In this document: positions 28,995 to 37,939 of the stretch, piece after piece | Numbering within the stretch: position 1 is the first letter of the stretch | Layout of the letters: the number at the start of each line of letters is the position of its first letter | Assembly: GCF_001598415.1 (NCBI RefSeq) | Contig: NZ_BCYX01000024.1 | Coordinates: forward strand, 1-64,000 | Source: Sphingomonas mali NBRC 15500 | Lineage (GTDB): Bacteria; Pseudomonadota; Alphaproteobacteria; Sphingomonadales; Sphingomonadaceae | Length of the DNA: 64,000 nucleotides | Direction of reading: 5' to 3' | Translations under genes and position numbers: made by a program | The notes under the pieces: model-generated | What the model was told of the DNA's origin: nothing | The model's input: only the letters and a program-made list of their open reading frames with translations | Database searches by the model: none

Positions 28995-29051
28995 TAATTG
29001 GCCCGCCCTGGCGAACAGGGCTGTGGCAACAATTGAATTGGAGAGAAGCTG

Positions 29052-31982
29052 GTGGGCGATGGCGGTATTGCGGTTTTCGCGCTCCGTGTGGCGGCGATAG
29101 CGCTGATCGCCGGTAGCGGGGCGGTCAACGCGAAGGAGATCCCGACAGGACTCGACGCGAACGGGCACCTCCAGGCAGTCTCGCCAAGGGATAGCCGCGC
29201 CTTCGCTTACCAACGCCTCGCCGATGGCGTGCAGTTGCGCGTCAATGGCGTCACCAAGAATATCATCTTCTACGGCGCCGACACGGTACGAGTGAACGCC
29301 AATCTGGGCGAGAATTACTGGACCGCGCCGAGCATCGTCGTTGTCACCAAGCCCCAGCCGGTTCCCTTCACGATCGCCGAGACGCCGAAGACCCTGACGA
29401 TCATCGGACAGAAGCTGCGGATCGAGGTGGACAAGGCGACAGGGGCTTTACGCTTCCTCGATCCGAAAGGGCGGCTTTTCACTCAGGAAAAGGCGGAAGC
29501 GCCGCAGGAGCTGAAGAAGGTCACCATCGCGGGCGCCCCTACCTATGAGGCGACCAACAGCTTCACTCTGCGCCCGGACGAGGCGATCTACGGCTTCGGC
29601 TTCACCGGCGACGATACCAGCAACCGGCGCGGCAAGGACCTGCTCCTCGTCCAGACCAATGTCGGCATCATCATTCCCGTCATGATGTCGACCCGGCGTT
29701 ACGGGATAATGTGGGACACCTATTCCCAGATGCGCTTCAAGGACGATGCGGGCGGCGCATCCCTCTGGGCCGAAAGCGCGCCGGGAGGCGTCGACTATTA
29801 CTTCATGGCGGGCAAGTCGGCGGACGACGTGGTCGCCGACTACCGAGCGCTCACCGGACAGGCGCCGATGTATCCGAAGCAGGCGTTCGGCCTGTTCATG
29901 AGCAAGGAGCGATACAAGACGCAGGCGCAGCTGCTCGACGTCGCGCGCACCTTCCGCGAAGAGAAGTTCCCGCTCGATTATATCGTACAGGACTGGCAAT
30001 ATTGGGGCTCGGACGAGGACGGTAGCTGGAGCGGGATGATATGGGACCCGACCCGCTATCCCGATCCGCGCGGGATGACTCGCCAGCTCCACGACATGAA
30101 CCTGAAGCTGATGGTGTCGATCTGGCCGTCGATCGGCAACGACACCGCGCTCGCGCGCGAGTTGGACGCCCACCAGCTCCGCTTCGAGCCGCTGCACTGG
30201 ATCTCGAAGCATGCGCGAGTCTACGACGCCTATAGCCGGCTCGGTCGGCAAATCTATTTCAAGTACATCAAGTCGGGTCTGCTCGACCAAGGCGTCGATG
30301 CACTGTGGATGGACGGCACCGAGGTCGAGGTGAGCAGCGCCATGTGGAACGCGGCCGACAATATCCGCGACACCAAGGCGCTCGGCTCCAACGCGCTCGG
30401 CGACTTCTCGCGCTATCTCAACCCCTATTCGTTGCTGACGACGCAAGGGACCTATGACGGCGAGCGCGCGACGAGCAACAAGCGCGTCTTCACGCTCACC
30501 CGATCGGCTTGGGCCGGCGCGCAGCGTACGGCGGCGGCGTCGTGGAGCGGTGACATCTCCGCGAGCTGGAAAACGCTCAAGCAACAGATCGCCGGCGGCG
30601 TCGACGTGACCGTGACGGGCAACCCCTATTGGACCAACGACACCGGCGGCTTTTTCGTCTCGGGCTTTCCCGGTGGCGAGCAGAATCCGGCCTGGCGAGA
30701 GCTGTTCGCGCGATGGTTGCAGTTCGCGGCGTTCAACCCGATCATGCGCATTCACGGCACCGACGTCGAGCGCGAGCCCTGGCGTTTCAAGACGCTCGAC
30801 CCGCAAGTCTATGCCTCGCTGCTCGACAGCACGCGCCTGCGCTATCGGCTGCTACCCTACATCTACGGTTTGAGCTGGAAGGTCACGTCGGCGGGCTACA
30901 CGCTGATGCGGCCGCTGATGATGGACTTCCCCGATGATCGGGCGACCGACACGATCGACGACAGCTTCATGTTCGGGCCATCCTTGCTCGTTCACCCGGT
31001 AACGCGCGCGATGTATCACATCCAGCCGCCGCCAGCGGCGACCGTGCCGACCGAGTATCTGCGCACGCCGGATGGCCAGCCGGGGCTTGCCGGGCAGTAT
31101 TTTGAGGGCGAAGACTTCGGGACGCCGAAAGGCCGCTTCGTCGACACCAAGATCGATCACAACTGGCCCGACCCGCCCCTTGCGGACATTCCCGGCGGTC
31201 TCACCAAGCTCAGCGACTTTTCGGTTCGCTGGCAAGGCACGCTGACCGTGCCCGAGGACGGCACCTACGAGCTTGGGCTGGAAGGCGACGACGGGTTCCG
31301 CCTGATCGTCGACGGCAAGATTTTAGTGTCGAGCTGGCAGATTGGGGCCGCGCGCTATGAGGGCGCCAAATTGTCCTTCCGCAAGGGGCAGCAGGTTGCC
31401 GTTACGATCGAATATTTTCAGGGCGGCGGCGATCGTTCGCTGCGCTTCGGCTGGCGACCGCCGAGCGAGTTGAGCGCGGCGGGAAGCGCTACCCGCGCGC
31501 TCGACACTTCGGTTTCGACCTATCTGCCCAAGGGCGCCGACTGGTTCGATTTCTGGAACAACCAGCGTCTCTCCGGCGGGCGAACGGTGACGCGGGACGC
31601 GCCGCTCGACCTAGTGCCGCTTTATGTCCGCGCCGGCTCGATCGTGCCGATGGGGCCGGAGGTGCAATATGCCACCGCCCAGGCCGACGCCCCTTATGAG
31701 GTGCGCATCTATCCGGGCGCCGATGCCCGGTTCACGGTTTATGAGGACGACAACGAGACCTACAATTACGAGAAGGGCCAGCGCGCGACCTATGATCTTG
31801 TCTGGAACGACAAGGCTCGCTCCCTGACGGTCGGTGCGCGGCAGGGGGCGTTTCCCGGCATGGTGAAGACGCGGAGGCTTGATGTCGTGCTCGTTGGTGC
31901 TGCCGGTCAGGGCGGGCTCGCGCCCGCCGCAGCCACCAAGCGCGTCATGTATACCGGCCGCCCGGCGGTAGTCCGTTTTTGA
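29052..31982 (+). CDS. GH31 alpha-glycosidase with PA14 domain (alpha-xylosidase-like)
   Basis: A 976-residue secreted family 31 enzyme. A GTG start after GGAGAGAAG gives a Sec signal (ALRVAAIALIAGSGAVNA). The N-terminal beta domain ends at IYGFGFTGD. The barrel includes DYIVQDWQYWG, the nucleophile in ALWMDGTEVE (about D421) and GGFFVSGFPGG. A PA14 carbohydrate-binding domain lies at about residues 672-806 (GLAGQYFEGEDFG ... LRFGWRPP), after the barrel, followed by the distal beta domain. PA14-bearing GH31 enzymes include xyloglucan alpha-xylosidases, which fits the neighbouring GH27 and esterase, but alpha-glucosidase is possible. The gene is probably controlled by the LacI-type site upstream. 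Confidence 0.87.
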   Translation: MGDGGIAVFALRVAAIALIAGSGAVNAKEIPTGLDANGHLQAVSPRDSRAFAYQRLADGVQLRVNGVTKNIIFYGADTVRVNANLGENYWTAPSIVVVTKPQPVPFTIAETPKTLTIIGQKLRIEVDKATGALRFLDPKGRLFTQEKAEAPQELKKVTIAGAPTYEATNSFTLRPDEAIYGFGFTGDDTSNRRGKDLLLVQTNVGIIIPVMMSTRRYGIMWDTYSQMRFKDDAGGASLWAESAPGGVDYYFMAGKSADDVVADYRALTGQAPMYPKQAFGLFMSKERYKTQAQLLDVARTFREEKFPLDYIVQDWQYWGSDEDGSWSGMIWDPTRYPDPRGMTRQLHDMNLKLMVSIWPSIGNDTALARELDAHQLRFEPLHWISKHARVYDAYSRLGRQIYFKYIKSGLLDQGVDALWMDGTEVEVSSAMWNAADNIRDTKALGSNALGDFSRYLNPYSLLTTQGTYDGERATSNKRVFTLTRSAWAGAQRTAAASWSGDISASWKTLKQQIAGGVDVTVTGNPYWTNDTGGFFVSGFPGGEQNPAWRELFARWLQFAAFNPIMRIHGTDVEREPWRFKTLDPQVYASLLDSTRLRYRLLPYIYGLSWKVTSAGYTLMRPLMMDFPDDRATDTIDDSFMFGPSLLVHPVTRAMYHIQPPPAATVPTEYLRTPDGQPGLAGQYFEGEDFGTPKGRFVDTKIDHNWPDPPLADIPGGLTKLSDFSVRWQGTLTVPEDGTYELGLEGDDGFRLIVDGKILVSSWQIGAARYEGAKLSFRKGQQVAVTIEYFQGGGDRSLRFGWRPPSELSAAGSATRALDTSVSTYLPKGADWFDFWNNQRLSGGRTVTRDAPLDLVPLYVRAGSIVPMGPEVQYATAQADAPYEVRIYPGADARFTVYEDDNETYNYEKGQRATYDLVWNDKARSLTVGARQGAFPGMVKTRRLDVVLVGAAGQGGLAPAAATKRVMYTGRPAVVRF

Positions 31983-32311
31983 TGCCGAAAGGACGCCGCC
32001 GAATGTGCCTCAGACCAGAAGGCGCTTAGCGCCTCGTCTGACCGCCCCATGCCGCCACACGCGCGCCGGCGGCGGGAAAGGCGTCGGCCAACGCCAATCC
32101 GGTTCCCGACGCGCGACTGGCAATCAACACGCGCTTTCGTGGGGCTCGGCTCATTCCGGGCCCGGCGAAACATCATGAGTCATCACAATGTTAGCCTTGC
32201 AGGCTTATTTGGCGTAGCCGTCAGTCAAATGCGGACCGCGCTCTGGACGATGCATTTCATCGGACAACACCATCAGGCTGACAAGCCGTAACGGCGTTGA
32301 CGTGGATGATC
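31983..32311. terminator. Intergenic region with a hairpin and repeat copy 4
   Basis: Just after the GH31 stop, CAGAC (32011-32015) pairs with GTCTG (32036-32040) around an inner AGGCGC/GCGCCT stem. There is no U-run, so termination is possible but unproven. The rest of the 329 bp holds repeat copy 4 (32224-32253) and no gene I can support. Confidence 0.4.
32224..32253 (+). repeat. 30-nt dispersed repeat, copy 4
   Basis: The most divergent copy: GCGGAC, then CTCTGGACGATGC. It matches copy 1 at 24 of 30 positions, with the four changes CTCG/T to CGCG clustered in the middle and both ends conserved. Confidence 0.45.
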
Positions 32312-33280
32312 CTAGTAAACTGCCGAGGAGTCGCTGGCGGGGAAACTCTCGCCCAGCGCCTCGTCGAGAGCGCGGTCCTGTACCTCGGCAGTTGCGTCGA
32401 CAGGAAGCCGGCCCGCCAGCCACAGGGCCAGATTCTTCACATAGCGCCGGACTGAAAGCTGTGCTTCCGGCGAATGCGCCAATCCGTTGCCGGGCGTCTC
32501 GTCGACGAAGCTCGGACAGCCCTTGAGGGGATCCCAATTGTAGTCAGCGAAATGGTGAAAGGTTGATTCCGCCAGCGCGGGGCCACTGGCCGGCGACGGT
32601 TCGAAAGCCACGGCGATGTTGAAGGCGCGACCGCTTACCTTGCTGGTGCCGGTCGCAATCACACGCGCGGAGGCATCCTCGGGCGGCGCTCCGACCGCGC
32701 CTTCATGCGGATGCGATGGCATGTAGCGGATCAACCCGCTCGGCGCTTCGGCATCGCGCAGCACGGGATGGGGTTCGCCGACGATGTCGATCTCCTGGAA
32801 ATCGCCGTTCGCGCCCGAATGATAGTTCGGCCAGAGGATATATCCGGTCTCGCGGTCGTCGATGACCCGGCGCGCCGCGTCCGTCTCCTGATGGCTGCTG
32901 TGAAAAAAATGCGCGGCACCGACGCCGCCCAGCGTACAGACCGAGCACCCCAGATCCATGTGGTCGCGCGTCACCAGCAGGCCGCGCCCGGCATCACGAA
33001 ACCGGCCGATCGCCGCGCAATCTTCGGGATCGAGCCCGTCTCCGGTGTCGACCGCGAACAGCCACAACTCGTCGAAATCCGAGCGGTCAATCGTCGAAAG
33101 TATCGGATCAGGGCTGCCGGGCGCGGTGCGATCCCGGGCCGTCACATCACAGAGCGGCGCTCCGTCCTCATCGGTCAGCCCCGCGAGATAGTCGCGCAGC
33201 ATCGAGAAGCGGCCGATGTTCCAGTCGTCGGCGACCGGCGGGATCGTGGTCTGGAGCAGGATACGGATCGGCGACGACAT
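32312..33280 (-). CDS. Unrecognised cytoplasmic protein with a C-terminal ESFPASD tail
   Basis: A 322-residue protein with no signal peptide or membrane segment. The ATG at 33280 is preceded by AGGAGG. The N-terminal RILLQTTIPPVADDWNIGRFSMLRDYLAGL, then LWLFAVDTGDGLDPEDCAAIGRFRDAGRGLLVTRDH, suggests an alpha/beta fold somewhat like ThuA or class I amidotransferase-like proteins, but I cannot place it. A CSVCTLGGVGAAHFFHSSHQE segment carries two Cys and three His, a possible metal site. The end LDEALGESFPASDSSAVY matches a short tail motif seen on many small proteobacterial proteins. It stands alone between convergent and divergent neighbours. Confidence 0.7.
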   Translation of the reverse strand: MSSPIRILLQTTIPPVADDWNIGRFSMLRDYLAGLTDEDGAPLCDVTARDRTAPGSPDPILSTIDRSDFDELWLFAVDTGDGLDPEDCAAIGRFRDAGRGLLVTRDHMDLGCSVCTLGGVGAAHFFHSSHQETDAARRVIDDRETGYILWPNYHSGANGDFQEIDIVGEPHPVLRDAEAPSGLIRYMPSHPHEGAVGAPPEDASARVIATGTSKVSGRAFNIAVAFEPSPASGPALAESTFHHFADYNWDPLKGCPSFVDETPGNGLAHSPEAQLSVRRYVKNLALWLAGRLPVDATAEVQDRALDEALGESFPASDSSAVY

Positions 33281-33705
33281 TCATTCCTCCTGGGCATTGG
33301 AAGGGCCGGACAGGTGGGGCCCGACTGCGACTTCGTCGGCCGCAGGGTGAAATCGGGAAAACCCCTGCGTTTGTCATCGCGGTCACGCCCGACTAACGCG
33401 GCTCACAAGCTGCTCCAGTATTTCGACCGGAGCTTCGGTCTATCTTGTGGCGCGTTCGCGCGGCGGGCGCATCTGGACGGGGGGATGTCCAACCAAGACC
33501 TTGGAAGGTGCGGGGCTCAACCTTGGGACAGGTGACGGGTGTGGGCTCTCATACCGGTCCGGACGACGCATTGCAGGAAGGCACGTGATGCTTTGGAAGA
33601 TGAGGAACTGACCCTTTATCAGGGAAAGGCTCGACCAGCGCATAGGTTTTGCAGGCTGCGGCGGCCGCTATTTTTCTGGGGCACAACCCGAAAGGCCCCG
33701 CGGCA
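33281..33705. promoter_or_regulatory. Divergent intergenic region, no gene seen
   Basis: These 425 bp separate the ESFPASD-tail gene (leftward) from the SDR gene (rightward) and should hold both promoters. I see no clear operator palindrome, RNA fold or coding sequence. Short frames here lack start signals and family signs. Confidence 0.35.
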
Positions 33706-34455
33706 ATGTCACTACTTACCGGCAAGACGGCACTGATCACCGGCGGAAGCAGCGGCATTGGGTTTGTCACGGCAAAGCGCTTCGCCGCCGAAGGTGCCCA
33801 AGTCGCGATCACCGGTCGTCGTGGCGACCTGGTGGAAAAAGCCGCCGCTGAAATCGGATGGGGATCACTGGGACTGGTCGGTGACGTCGCGGATTTCGCG
33901 CATCACGACCGGGTCGCGGAAGAGGTCGCCATGCACTTCGGTGCGCTCGACATCTACATGGCCAATGCCGGGATCATTACCATTCGCAATTCCGCGGAGG
34001 TCGCTGAAGAGGAATATGACGCGCAGTTTGCGGTGAACGCGCGCGGCACGTTTTTCGGCGTGCAGAAGATATTGCCGATCATGCGCGACGGCGGGGCGAT
34101 CATCCTGACCGGGTCGCTGGCCAGCGAGAAGGTGCTGGATGGCCATGCCGTCTATGCCGGGTCGAAAGCGGCGATCGGCGCCTTCGCGCGAACCTGGGCG
34201 ATCGAACTCAAGGCGCGCGGTATTCGTGTCAATGTGCTGAGCCCTGGGCCGACCGACACCGACATCGTCAACAAGCTCGGCGTCCCGCCCGATCAGCTCG
34301 AGACCTTCGAAGCGGGGATAGCCGCGGCAATCCCGCTCGGGCGGTTCGGCCGACCGGAAGAATTGGCGGAAGCTGCGTTGTTCCTCGCCTCGGACGCCAG
34401 CAGCTTCATCACCGGCATCAACCTTCGCGTCGATGGCGGCATGGCGCTGCTGTGA
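33706..34455 (+). CDS. Short-chain dehydrogenase/reductase
   Basis: A 249-residue classical SDR. Cofactor motif GGSSGIG at residues 13-19, NAG (IYMANAGI), the serine of LTGSLAS and YAGSKAA as the catalytic Tyr-x-x-x-Lys. The C-terminal GINLRVDGG is typical. GRRGD after strand 2 suggests NADP(H). The ATG at 33706 is chosen from alignment of the Rossmann start. It is 45 bp before the SnoaL-like gene, and the two plus the cytochrome b gene form a likely short operon. The substrate cannot be inferred. Confidence 0.88.
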   Translation: MSLLTGKTALITGGSSGIGFVTAKRFAAEGAQVAITGRRGDLVEKAAAEIGWGSLGLVGDVADFAHHDRVAEEVAMHFGALDIYMANAGIITIRNSAEVAEEEYDAQFAVNARGTFFGVQKILPIMRDGGAIILTGSLASEKVLDGHAVYAGSKAAIGAFARTWAIELKARGIRVNVLSPGPTDTDIVNKLGVPPDQLETFEAGIAAAIPLGRFGRPEELAEAALFLASDASSFITGINLRVDGGMALL

Positions 34456-34500
34456 CGCGCCGGTCGCTTGTTCAAACGCCTGTTACGGAGTGAATTCCTT

Positions 34501-34926
34501 ATGACCACGCCCGTCGTCGATCCTGCGATCGAACATTTCATCGCCGACGTCGTCAATATCGGCAGCGCCTATGACCTGGACGGCATGGAGCGGCTGTATA
34601 CCGCCGACCAGACGTTTCTGATCCTGACCGGTGAGGGCGAGGTGATGCGGTTCACTCGCGCCGAGGCGTTCGCCGAATTCCGGGCACGCCGCGACGCCGG
34701 CGAGGCGCCGCTCTCGACCGAATACCGCATCCTGTTCGTCGAGCAGCAGGGCGAGGACGCGGTCGCGTTGCTCTATCGGCGGATGAGCCAGGAGGCGCCG
34801 CCGGTGATGTACGAGCTCCGCCTCCGCAATCAGTCTGGACGATGGGCTGTCCGCGGCGAGACCGTGACGCCATGGCCGGGCGCTGCGGCCGGATCGTTTC
34901 TGCCGCCGCGCAAGATGGCGGCCTGA
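34501..34926 (+). CDS. SnoaL/NTF2-like small protein
   Basis: A 141-residue protein of the NTF2-like cone fold. [34 protein letters not shown], then a beta-rich half with [21 protein letters not shown] and [14 protein letters not shown], matches SnoaL-like or DUF4440-like members. These act as small isomerases, hydrolases or binding proteins. ATG 34501 follows CGGAGTGA; a frame start at 34468 is possible but lacks a binding site. It lies between the SDR and cytochrome b genes on the same strand. Confidence 0.72.
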   Translation: MTTPVVDPAIEHFIADVVNIGSAYDLDGMERLYTADQTFLILTGEGEVMRFTRAEAFAEFRARRDAGEAPLSTEYRILFVEQQGEDAVALLYRRMSQEAPPVMYELRLRNQSGRWAVRGETVTPWPGAAAGSFLPPRKMAA

Positions 34927-34955
34927 GCCGCACCTCGGGAGGATTGATAGCGCTC

Positions 34956-36212
34956 ATGAGCTTTCCCTGGGCCAGGCAATATCAGCCGAAGCATCCGGCG
35001 ATGCGCTGGTTGGACGACAAGCTGCCGCTGCCGCGGTTCGTCTACAATGCGACGGGCGTCGGTTATCCGGTGCCGCGCAACCTCAATTATTTCTGGAATT
35101 TCGGTGTTCTGAACGGCGCGGTGCTGCTCATCCAGATCGTCACCGGCATCGTGCTCGCCATGCACTATGCCGCGAACACCGATGTCGCCTTCGATCGCGT
35201 CGTCCACGTCATGCGCGACGTCAACAGCGGCTGGTTCATTCGCTATGCGCATATGAACGGTGCGTCGCTGTTCTTCATATCGGTCTACATTCACATGTTT
35301 CGCGGCCTCTATTTTGGCTCGTACAAGGCACCGCGCGAAATGGTGTGGCTGATCGGACTGGTCATCCTGCTGCTGCTGATGGCCACCGCATTCATGGGCT
35401 ATGTCCTGCCGTGGGGGCAGATGAGTTTCTGGGGCGCGCAGGTCATCACGGGGCTGTTCGGTGCGATCCCGGTGATCGGCAAGCCGATCCAGACCTGGCT
35501 GCTGGGTGGCTACACGCCCGACAATCCGACCTTGAACCGCTTCTTCGCGCTCCACTATCTGTTGCCGTTCGTCATCGCCGGCGTGGCGATCCTGCACGTC
35601 TGGACGATCCATATTCCGGGTTCGAACAACCCCACCGGAGTCGACGTCAAAGGGCCGCAGGACACGGTGCCCTTTCATCCCTATTACACCGCGAAGGACG
35701 GGTTCAGCCTGGCGGTGGCGATGACATTGTTCGCAACCCTGATCTTCTTCTGGCCGGACGCGCTCGGGCATCCCGACAATTATACGCCCGCCAACCCGCT
35801 CCAGACTCCAGCGCATATCGTGCCCGAATGGTATTTCTGGCCGTTCTACGCGATCCTGCGGTCGTTCACCGTCGACTTCATCCTGCCGGCCAAATTGTGG
35901 GGCGTGCTGGCGATGTTCGCCTCGATCGTCCTGCTCTTCTTCTTGCCGTGGCTCGACACGTCGCCGGTGCGATCGGGGCACTATCGCCCGGTCTTCCGCA
36001 AGTTCTTCTGGTTCGGTCTGGTTCCGTGCGTGCTGGTGCTCGGCTATTGCGGTGGAGCGCCGGCCGAGCCGCTTTACCTGATCGTCTCGCAGGTCGCGGC
36101 GGCCTATTATTTCGCGCATTTCCTGATCATCCTGCCGCTGATAGCGCGGTTTGAGAAACCCCGGCCGCTGCCGACCTCGATCACCGCGGCGGTGTTGTCC
36201 GGCAGCACCTGA
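34956..36212 (+). CDS. Cytochrome b (PetB-like), orphan copy
   Basis: A 418-residue cytochrome b of the bc1 type. The heme-ligand histidines lie in helices B and [23 protein letters not shown] and [21 protein letters not shown]. The quinol-site motif PEWY is intact ([15 protein letters not shown]). Eight or nine membrane segments are visible and length is normal. ATG 34956 is chosen because [24 protein letters not shown] aligns with the family N-terminus; GGGAGGA precedes it. No Rieske (PetA) or cytochrome c1 (PetC) gene flanks it, so it is probably a second copy beside a standard petABC elsewhere. Next comes an Rrf2 regulator. Confidence 0.92.
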   Translation: MSFPWARQYQPKHPAMRWLDDKLPLPRFVYNATGVGYPVPRNLNYFWNFGVLNGAVLLIQIVTGIVLAMHYAANTDVAFDRVVHVMRDVNSGWFIRYAHMNGASLFFISVYIHMFRGLYFGSYKAPREMVWLIGLVILLLLMATAFMGYVLPWGQMSFWGAQVITGLFGAIPVIGKPIQTWLLGGYTPDNPTLNRFFALHYLLPFVIAGVAILHVWTIHIPGSNNPTGVDVKGPQDTVPFHPYYTAKDGFSLAVAMTLFATLIFFWPDALGHPDNYTPANPLQTPAHIVPEWYFWPFYAILRSFTVDFILPAKLWGVLAMFASIVLLFFLPWLDTSPVRSGHYRPVFRKFFWFGLVPCVLVLGYCGGAPAEPLYLIVSQVAAAYYFAHFLIILPLIARFEKPRPLPTSITAAVLSGST

Positions 36213-36254
36213 TCTCGGCGGAGAGAAGAGGATGCCGGCGTTTCGATTTGCAGG

Positions 36255-36287
36255 CCATAACGCGGACTGATATTATCCGCGTTATGG
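36255..36287. promoter_or_regulatory. 12-bp inverted repeat overlapping the rrf2 start codon
   Basis: CCATAACGCGGA (36255-36266) and TCCGCGTTATGG (36276-36287) are perfect inverted arms with a 9-nt spacer. The start codon ATG (36284-36286) lies in the right arm. It could be the operator for autoregulation by the Rrf2 protein, or an RNA stem hiding the start codon, or both. Confidence 0.7.
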
Positions 36288-36829
36288 CACATCTAACCGT
36301 CAGCGTAGAGTATGGCGTTCACAGCCTTCTGTGGCTGACCTATGCGGGTGACAAGGCGCTGAGCAGCCGCGATCTCGCGGATTTGCAAGGCATCTCACAC
36401 AGTTATCTCGCCAAGATCTTCCCAAAGCTCGAAAAGGCTGGAATCGTCCGCGCGTCGGAAGGGGTTCGCGGCGGGTATATGCTGTCTCGCGCGCCGGAAG
36501 AGGTCAGCGCCCTGCAGATCGTCGATGCGATCGAAGGCAGGAAACCATTGTTCGATTGCCAGGATATACGGGGGCGCTGCGCAATCTTCGGCGGCGCGCC
36601 GCCGACCTGGGCCACCAATGGTGTCTGCGCGGTGCACGCGGTTATGCTGCGCGCCGAAAAGGCGATGCGGGATGCTCTGGCCGGGCAGTCGCTAGCGGAT
36701 ATCGGGCGCGCCCTGGGGGACAAGGCTCCGCCGGAATTTGCGGCCGAAACGCAGACCTGGCTCGACACTCGTCTCAGCGCCCGTGTGGGGAGGCCGGGCG
36801 CGCCATCTGAAAGGGAGGTCCCGACATGA
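36284..36829 (+). CDS. Rrf2-family regulator with three conserved-type cysteines
   Basis: A 181-residue Rrf2 protein (IscR/NsrR family). The winged helix (LADLQGISHSYLAKIFPKLEKAGIV, then GVRGGYMLSR) is N-terminal. FDCQDIRGRCAIFGG...TNGVCAVH supplies three cysteines, as in members that bind an Fe-S cluster and sense nitric oxide, oxygen or iron. The N-terminal MAHLTVSVEYGVHSLLWL fits the family start at 36284, though a longer frame exists. Its stop overlaps the FixJ-type gene by 4 nt. Its place after an orphan cytochrome b suggests redox control of respiration genes, by inference. Confidence 0.87.
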   Translation: MAHLTVSVEYGVHSLLWLTYAGDKALSSRDLADLQGISHSYLAKIFPKLEKAGIVRASEGVRGGYMLSRAPEEVSALQIVDAIEGRKPLFDCQDIRGRCAIFGGAPPTWATNGVCAVHAVMLRAEKAMRDALAGQSLADIGRALGDKAPPEFAAETQTWLDTRLSARVGRPGAPSEREVPT

Positions 36830-37473
36830 CCGGTGCTAACGTCGATCAGGAACGCCCGCTCGTCGTGATCGTCGACGATGATGAGGCCGTTCGTGCTTCG
36901 CTCGAGGAATTGATGCTGTCGGTCGGTATCGAGGCGACGGGCTTCGGCTCGACGCGCGAATTGCTCGAGGCCGATTTGCCCGAGCGCCCCGGCTGCCTGG
37001 TGCTCGATGTCCGAATGCCGGGATCGAGCGGGCTCGATTTGCAGCAGCATCTTGCCGCGACTGGCAATCCAAAACCAATCGTGTTCCTGAGCGGCCACGG
37101 CGACATTCCGATGACGGTACAGGCGATGAAGGCGGGTGCGGTCGATTTCCTGACCAAGCCTTTCCGCGACCAGTCACTGCTCGACGCGGTTGCCATCGGT
37201 ATCGAACGAGACGTCGCACAACGCGCCGACGCGCGGCTGACAAAGGAATATGCCGACCGCCATGCCACGCTTACGCCGCGCGAACGCCAAGTCCTCCACC
37301 TTGTGGCGCAAGGGCGCCTCAACAAGCAGGTCGCGTTCGAACTCGGCATTACCGAGGTGACGGTGAAACTGCACCGCAGCAGCGTGATGAAGAAGATGGA
37401 AGTGTCGACGATCGGTGAGCTCATCCGCGTCTGGAACGCACTTCCGGCGACGCTGCGCGAACAGGCGACCTAG
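36826..37473 (+). CDS. FixJ/NarL-type response regulator
   Basis: A 215-residue response regulator. The receiver domain (VVIVDDDEAVRASL, phospho-acceptor in LVLDVRMPG, Lys in LTKPF) is followed by a LuxR-type helix-turn-helix (LTPRERQVLHLVAQGRLNKQVAFELGITEVTVKLHRSSVMKKM). The FixJ branch is suggested by SGHGDIPMTVQAMKAGAVDFLTKPF. The ATG overlaps the rrf2 stop. The likely kinase partner is encoded two genes downstream in the same direction. Confidence 0.92.
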   Translation: MTGANVDQERPLVVIVDDDEAVRASLEELMLSVGIEATGFGSTRELLEADLPERPGCLVLDVRMPGSSGLDLQQHLAATGNPKPIVFLSGHGDIPMTVQAMKAGAVDFLTKPFRDQSLLDAVAIGIERDVAQRADARLTKEYADRHATLTPRERQVLHLVAQGRLNKQVAFELGITEVTVKLHRSSVMKKMEVSTIGELIRVWNALPATLREQAT

Positions 37474-37570
37474 ACCATGGTATGGTTCCAATCCGGTGTT
37501 GACTCGGCGACATGCGGGGGCGGCCAATCCGGCCGTGTCAGTAAGGCCCGTTCGCTTGTTCCAACCGCCG

Positions 37571-37939
37571 ATGATTGCAATCGTGGACGACGACCAGGCG
37601 ATACGCGAGGCGCTCTACGACCTGCTGCAGGTGGAAGGGCTGGTTGCGCGGATGTTCGAGAACGGAGCCGCCTTCCTGGCCGATGTACATTGCCTGGAGT
37701 TCGGTTGCGTCATCACCGACGTCAGGATGCCTGAAATGGACGGGCTTGAACTCCAGCGGCGATTGCGCGGCTCGGGTTCGGCCATGCCCGTGATCTTCAT
37801 CACGTCCTCGGTCAATGAAGGTACCCGTGAGCGAGCGCTGTCGGACGGGGCGGTTGCCTGGTTCACCAAGCCCGTTGCCGACGCCGAGTTACTGTTCGAA
37901 CTGCGGGCCGCGCTGGAGCGCCGGAACACAGGAAGATGA
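37571..37939 (+). CDS. Stand-alone receiver-domain response regulator
   Basis: A 122-residue receiver domain with no output domain: MIAIVDDDQAIREALYDLL, phospho-acceptor in CVITDVRMPEMDG, ITSS and FTKPV. ATG 37571 is the only start matching the family; the longer frame crosses the gap. The stop overlaps the histidine kinase start by 4 nt (ATGA), so the two are translated together. Single receivers of this kind relay phosphate or modulate the kinase. With the upstream FixJ-type regulator it could form a branched relay. Confidence 0.88.
   Translation: MIAIVDDDQAIREALYDLLQVEGLVARMFENGAAFLADVHCLEFGCVITDVRMPEMDGLELQRRLRGSGSAMPVIFITSSVNEGTRERALSDGAVAWFTKPVADAELLFELRAALERRNTGR

Noticed and set aside
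34945..34954. TGATAGCGCT before cytochrome b, identical to the left part of the 28.98 kb palindrome
   Set aside because: The right half-site is broken (CATG instead of ATCA) and it overlaps the translation start region; a chance match is likely.
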